From JAIXWP01 sp964428835 (lineage in GTDB: Bacteria; Bacteroidota; Bacteroidia; Flavobacteriales_D; Sanyastnellaceae), in the NCBI GenBank assembly GCA_964428835.1, contig CAYRZQ010000002.1, forward strand, positions 62,001 to 126,000: a DNA stretch of 64,000 nt, read 5' to 3'. The notes beneath the pieces were generated by a model, which did not search any database, was not told the DNA's origin, and was given only the letters and a program-made list of their open reading frames with translations. Positions 60,515 through 64,000 of this stretch are shown here, piece after piece. The position numbers and the translations under genes were made by a program. Position 1 is the stretch's first letter, and each line of letters opens with the position of its first letter.

Positions 60515-61247
60515 TTAAAAAGAGTCTTTTCAAAGTATTCAAATAATAAACCCAGCAGACGATGCAAAGCCATTGAATGCTGCTCAATTCAAGGAAGAAA
60601 AATACATTTGGTTTTAGGAATTCAATTAAAAATCGAAAACCAAAGTATGCAATCATAAAGATCTTAAATTTTAAACCCAACTCTTTTTCAGTGATGGAAT
60701 TGTATTTTCTCAAAAAGAAAAAAAGTAGGATTAAAAACACGATTTCATATAGCGCTATTGGGTGTCTCATCAATCCATCACCGAGATCCATTCCCATAAA
60801 GAAAGAAGTCTCTACGCCATAGGTAAACTCATTGATTCCCGTTAAGAAGCATCCTACACGTCCAATCATAATACCGATTATAATTGGGTAAGTAAACAAG
60901 TCGCCAGATGAGGATTTTTCGCCGATTATCTTTTTTGTCAATTCCACTCCCAAAAGACCACCAAACAATCCTCCCATTATGGACTTGTTGTCTATTAAAT
61001 CCAGGATGTTGTCTATGCTGGAAGGAACTACTGGGTTTTCTAAAAAGCCGATGATCCTGGAGCCCAAAAAAGCCCCGACTATAGCCCCAAGAATGATTGA
61101 CAACCTGTTCGAGCTTGAAATGTGATCTTGCTTGTGTTTTCGCAATAAAACATAATATCTGAATGCCACAAAAAAGGCAAGATATTCCAGTATAAGATGA
61201 ACGTTTACCTTAACTCCAAATAAAATTGGTTCGAAAGGAATAGTCAA
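60504..61247 (-). CDS. Lgt-like membrane protein, probably not a canonical Lgt
   Basis: The 247-residue protein (TTG start at 61247, the only start after the in-frame stop at 61280-61278) has about seven membrane helices. It keeps parts of the prolipoprotein diacylglyceryl transferase pattern: GRVGCF at 129-134 (the GRIGNF loop with conserved Arg130), RHPIALYE at 161-168 (HPxxLYE) and FRFLIEF at 204-210. In the region of the Lgt catalytic His (MSFHGGL-type in E. coli), this protein reads GGLFGGLLG at 92-100, with no His. It may move or modify a lipid differently. The next gene is a radical SAM protein. Confidence 0.75.
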   Translation of the reverse strand: MTIPFEPILFGVKVNVHLILEYLAFFVAFRYYVLLRKHKQDHISSSNRLSIILGAIVGAFLGSRIIGFLENPVVPSSIDNILDLIDNKSIMGGLFGGLLGVELTKKIIGEKSSSGDLFTYPIIIGIMIGRVGCFLTGINEFTYGVETSFFMGMDLGDGLMRHPIALYEIVFLILLFFFLRKYNSITEKELGLKFKIFMIAYFGFRFLIEFLKPNVFFFLELSSIQWLCIVCWVYYLNTLKRLFLNAN

Positions 61248-61316
61248 TAGGAGTTGCTTTAAGTGGAATGGTTGTTTTCACAAATATAGAAGAATCCTTT
61301 ATCCCCACCCTCTCTA

Positions 61317-62228
61317 TCAATCTATCAACTCATTTGTAAACAACTGTTGTTCTAAAATTACTTTATCTTCTAAGTGATACTCCACCAGCCAGTTTAAAAA
61401 ACTATCTACTCTCTCAAAGTCAAAACGACCGCAAGTTGTGTCGTCACCAAAATATTTCAAGGATGCCGTGCATGACGCCATCAGATCAATATTCTCGCGA
61501 TCATAATCAGTCACATACTTCCTCAAAATTTCAGCCGCCAGAGCAGGATTGTTTTTTACGAACAGATATCCCTTTTTTGTGGCCGAAATAAATTTTTTGA
61601 AAACATGTCTATTCGCTATTATACTTTCCTTGGTGGTAATCAGCACGGGAGAATATCCGTATGGAATAGCAAAGTCATGCATGCGATACTTGTTGAGTTC
61701 TATACCCTTTCCTGCAGCTTCTACGCCTTCCCAATTATCAAAAATCCAAGTCGCATCAGCTTTTCCATCCAGCAGCGTATTCCAAATACCCAATTTATCC
61801 GGATATATAATTTCAAGGTTTCCTTTACCTCCATCGTTTACGAGCATCCTCATTACGATTTGATCTTCATAGCGCGCCTTATAGGAAGCATATACCTTAC
61901 CATCCAACTCTCTTGGGGATTTGAACCCTGAAGATGCCAACGAAGCTATGCTACTAAGATCCTCTTGTAGTAAGGCAAAAACTCCAATCGCATTCACGCG
62001 ATTGGTTTTATTATTCAAACTTATAATTGTCTCGGATGGAGCGATAGCAAAATCGACCAAGCCTTCTTCAAGTTTCTTGCCCGGGGTTTTCTGGTAATTA
62101 TCGTCAATGGGATTTGAAATTTTCAAATCCAAGTGTTCATTTTCATAGTAGCCCAATTCCTTAGCCGCAAAAAAACCAATGTGATTGACATTCGGCGTCC
62201 AGTCTAATGCTATTCTAATCTCTTTCAT
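61317..62228 (-). CDS. NMT1/THI5-like substrate-binding-type protein without signal peptide
   Basis: The ATG at 62228 gives 303 residues beginning KEIRIALDWTPNVNHIGFFAAKELGYY. The WTPN-x-NH-x-GFF-x-A-x-x-x-GYY wording is that of the NMT1/THI5-like family, which includes ThiY/SsuA-type binding proteins and the Thi5 HMP-phosphate synthase. There is no signal peptide or lipobox, and no ABC permease or ATPase is nearby, which speaks against a simple periplasmic importer part. It follows the outer-membrane-like gene by 62 bases and precedes the Lgt-like gene by 69 bases. Confidence 0.82.
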   Translation of the reverse strand: MKEIRIALDWTPNVNHIGFFAAKELGYYENEHLDLKISNPIDDNYQKTPGKKLEEGLVDFAIAPSETIISLNNKTNRVNAIGVFALLQEDLSSIASLASSGFKSPRELDGKVYASYKARYEDQIVMRMLVNDGGKGNLEIIYPDKLGIWNTLLDGKADATWIFDNWEGVEAAGKGIELNKYRMHDFAIPYGYSPVLITTKESIIANRHVFKKFISATKKGYLFVKNNPALAAEILRKYVTDYDRENIDLMASCTASLKYFGDDTTCGRFDFERVDSFLNWLVEYHLEDKVILEQQLFTNELID

Positions 62229-62290
62229 AGATTTATTCAATAATAATTGCAAATATGATTTTTAATGAAAGCAATATCAAATTGATTTCA

Positions 62291-63520
62291 TTACAAGCCA
62301 GTCCTCAATCTTGTCCATCCTTGATAATAACCTAAACCGATACCAATAATATTTAAGCTACCTCGATCTCCGAAGGTATTAGAAAATCCACTCGGAAGAT
62401 GTGCTGCATAAAGTCGAATGTAAAAGCAGTCCTGATCAGTTCCGGGGTGGTAACCTTCGGAAGAAAACAAATCCCATCGCCAAGACTTTATTCGAAATTT
62501 TAGATCCATGTTTATTCCAAAATGCGGCTGAACGAAAACTTCCGAATTATCAGAGTAAGTAGAATCGGCGAAATTGTAAATCACTCGTGTTTGATTAACC
62601 CCTACCATAGGAGTAATTCTTAAACGACTGGTATTTATAACCATATAACCAATACTTCCAGAAACCCCACTAATACGGGCACTTCCCTCGCTACTCCATA
62701 AAAAATCATCCAGCAGAACTTCCCTTCTAAGTGGTGAATTCGAAATGGAAATGCTTGAATTTAGAGCTAATCTCTTATAAACGATATCTATGTCCATGAT
62801 GAAACTATAGGAGTTTCCAAAAATATCTGCAAGTCCTCCATTAAAAGACTTAAAACCCGCTGGTAAAAATGAAAATCCAAATCCGAAATCACTACTCTCC
62901 AATTCATAAAGAATATGGTCAACAAGAAACTTCCTTCTTGAATCTATAGGATCCATTGTTTCAATAATTCTCCGCACAGAAGCATTTATTGAGTCTTGAC
63001 TAAAAGTCTGGCTTGACGGAAATCCAGTTAATTCATTAATTGCCCTCTTTAGATAGAGTCTGAGGTATTCTTCTTTGTCGTTCTTTGCGAGAGATCCTTC
63101 GGTACTCTTTCGAGCGAATTCTACCCAAAACGGACTCATTATATCGGTTAAATCAGGAATGATAATATTGGCACTAGCTGGGACCCTGCATTGAATTGTA
63201 AAGTAATGCGTGTTATCGTCAATATCTCTGAAGATTTGGTTAGAATCATCTAAATAAAAATTAATGAGTGTTTCTTCACTATGGCTGAAGAAGGGTATAG
63301 CATCACTCACTGCCCGGCCAGAAACAAGATAGTAGACATCAAAATATTTCTTAATACTATCCGACTCATTCCGAAGAATAAAATTTCTTACCTTCTCTTT
63401 CTCTTTGATCATTTGATCCCTTAATTCGCGGTAGTTGTCAACACGAACATACACTTGGGCAGTAGCGCTCTGAACTAACAAGATTAAGCTCAATGCGAGC
63501 ATTGACATTACTCTATTCAT
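62291..63520 (-). CDS. Secreted or outer membrane protein of unknown function
   Basis: The 409-residue protein has a signal peptide (about 1-21, ending SATAQ), then a charged helical region (about 25-60), and a long beta-rich C-terminal part (about 200-409) with Gly/aromatic alternation (GFGFSFLPAGFKSFNGG, LAFNSSI-like). The last strand is aromatic, consistent with an outer membrane barrel. No enzyme motif is seen. Its neighbours downstream are the THI5-like and Lgt-like genes. Co-transcription is possible by spacing. Confidence 0.65.
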   Translation of the reverse strand: MNRVMSMLALSLILLVQSATAQVYVRVDNYRELRDQMIKEKEKVRNFILRNESDSIKKYFDVYYLVSGRAVSDAIPFFSHSEETLINFYLDDSNQIFRDIDDNTHYFTIQCRVPASANIIIPDLTDIMSPFWVEFARKSTEGSLAKNDKEEYLRLYLKRAINELTGFPSSQTFSQDSINASVRRIIETMDPIDSRRKFLVDHILYELESSDFGFGFSFLPAGFKSFNGGLADIFGNSYSFIMDIDIVYKRLALNSSISISNSPLRREVLLDDFLWSSEGSARISGVSGSIGYMVINTSRLRITPMVGVNQTRVIYNFADSTYSDNSEVFVQPHFGINMDLKFRIKSWRWDLFSSEGYHPGTDQDCFYIRLYAAHLPSGFSNTFGDRGSLNIIGIGLGYYQGWTRLRTGL

Positions 63521-63688
63521 ATAGAAATAGGATTTCCTTTGTTTATCAATTCTATTATATGGATAATATCCATACTATTTAATTAGATAAAAATAGAAAT
63601 GCCAAGCATTAAAATTGATTAGAATAAATGTTAACTCCCTAAATTAAGAACCAAATAAATAAGTGATTATAATTTTGAAGTCTGCTTC

Positions 63689-64000
63689 TTATCCCTTAGA
63701 AAACTCAAGATAAAACGAAGCACCGCGGCCAGACTTACTCCAGAAAAACACATTGCCACCCGTGTGTTGCATGATATTTTTTACCATAGCCAATCCCAGT
63801 CCAGTGCCTGTGCTTTTTGTGGTAAAATTGGGAACAAATATTTTCTTTTTTCCTTCCTCCGAAATTCCTATTCCATTATCCGAGACCCGAACGATCACTC
63901 GGTTTTTATATCCTCTTACGGCTATATCAATTTTTCCCGTTACACCATCAGGTATTGCCTGCATGGCATTATTGATGAGATTATTAAAGACGCGAATCAT
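63689..64000 (-). CDS. Sensor histidine kinase, C-terminal part (5' end outside window)
   Basis: Only the ATPase end is visible (about 103 residues). It has the N-box VFNNLINNAMQAIP, G1 DNGIGI, the F-box-like VPNFTTKSTGT and G2 GTGLGLAM. It is a HATPase_c domain of a classical histidine kinase. The gene continues upstream beyond base 64000, so the sensor part cannot be seen. A response regulator is not visible on this side. Confidence 0.9.
   Translation of the reverse strand: MIRVFNNLINNAMQAIPDGVTGKIDIAVRGYKNRVIVRVSDNGIGISEEGKKKIFVPNFTTKSTGTGLGLAMVKNIMQHTGGNVFFWSKSGRGASFYLEFSKG

Noticed and set aside
60504..61247. Canonical prolipoprotein diacylglyceryl transferase (lgt)
   Set aside because: Similar in several motifs, but the region of the catalytic His reads GGLFGG and the GRIGNF Asn is replaced by Cys, so it is reported as Lgt-like only.
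61317..62228. Standard periplasmic ABC substrate-binding protein
   Set aside because: No signal peptide, no lipobox and no permease or ATPase gene in the neighbourhood.
1..64000. tRNA, rRNA, tmRNA or known riboswitch
   Set aside because: Intergenic stretches were read for T-loop-like and conserved core signals; none was convincing by eye, though a covariance search would be needed to rule them out.

Overview
This window looks like chromosomal DNA from a member of the Bacteroidota, most likely of the Flavobacteriales or a close relative. The evidence is a type IX secretion sorting-domain protein (41832-43787), a PorP/SprF-like outer membrane protein paired with a gliding-motility C-terminal-domain protein (47233-49130), DUF349 and DUF4286 family genes, lipoproteins with short signal peptides, few clear Shine-Dalgarno sequences, and several TAnnTTTG -7 promoter boxes. 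Base composition is moderate to low GC. I found no tRNA, rRNA, transposase, integrase, phage gene or CRISPR array. Most genes are housekeeping, with small accessory patches between them.

Layout. 1-11 kb: end of a membrane glycosyltransferase, a secreted protein of unknown function, a fused double-ATPase peptide ABC protein, a TlpA-like thioredoxin lipoprotein, an ALDH7-type dehydrogenase, and then fatty acid initiation genes (fabH, accB, accC). 11-19 kb: an accessory patch with an XRE regulator, three orphan membrane or lipoprotein genes set between copies of a short direct repeat, an ABC transporter/LytS-LytR four-gene operon, and a PrsW-like protease. 19-26 kb: an HxlR regulator divergent from an NmrA-like oxidoreductase with operator-like palindromes between them, a DUF2461 protein, a SnoaL-like lipoprotein, mutS and clpX. 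26-34 kb: an AddA/RecB-like helicase-nuclease, two paralogous small secreted proteins around a metallo-hydrolase, a small cytochrome pair, and hflX. 34-41 kb: mannose-1-phosphate guanylyltransferase, an aminotransferase, fumC, prfB with a programmed +1 frameshift, recX, and a DUF349 protein. 41-54 kb: the T9SS cargo protein, ribF, a leucine-rich repeat protein, rsmI, the PorP/gliding pair, an orphan biotin carrier, hemW, a cyclase, and a B12-type radical SAM protein. 54-64 kb: an SGNH/MBOAT acylation pair, then a long minus-strand cluster with DoxX-like, VanW-like, small membrane, Tes-like radical SAM, Lgt-like, THI5-like and outer-membrane-like genes, ending in a partial histidine kinase.

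Most interesting points. (1) A tightly packed cluster at about 57.6-61.2 kb joins a Tes (MJ0619)-type radical SAM enzyme to an Lgt-like membrane protein that appears to lack the canonical catalytic histidine, plus VanW and small membrane proteins. It is a candidate undescribed envelope-lipid or lipoprotein-modifying system. (2) Islands of modular, low-complexity repeats sit mainly at gene 3' ends (4.3, 8.4, 20.9 and 21.6 kb). They share a vocabulary of short units and tend to be purine-rich on the strand of the gene they follow. (3) A 42-base repeat is placed next to small orphan genes at 12-14 kb in a cassette-like arrangement. (4) The prfB recoding signal is complete and readable. All functional calls rest on motif recognition by eye, with no database search.
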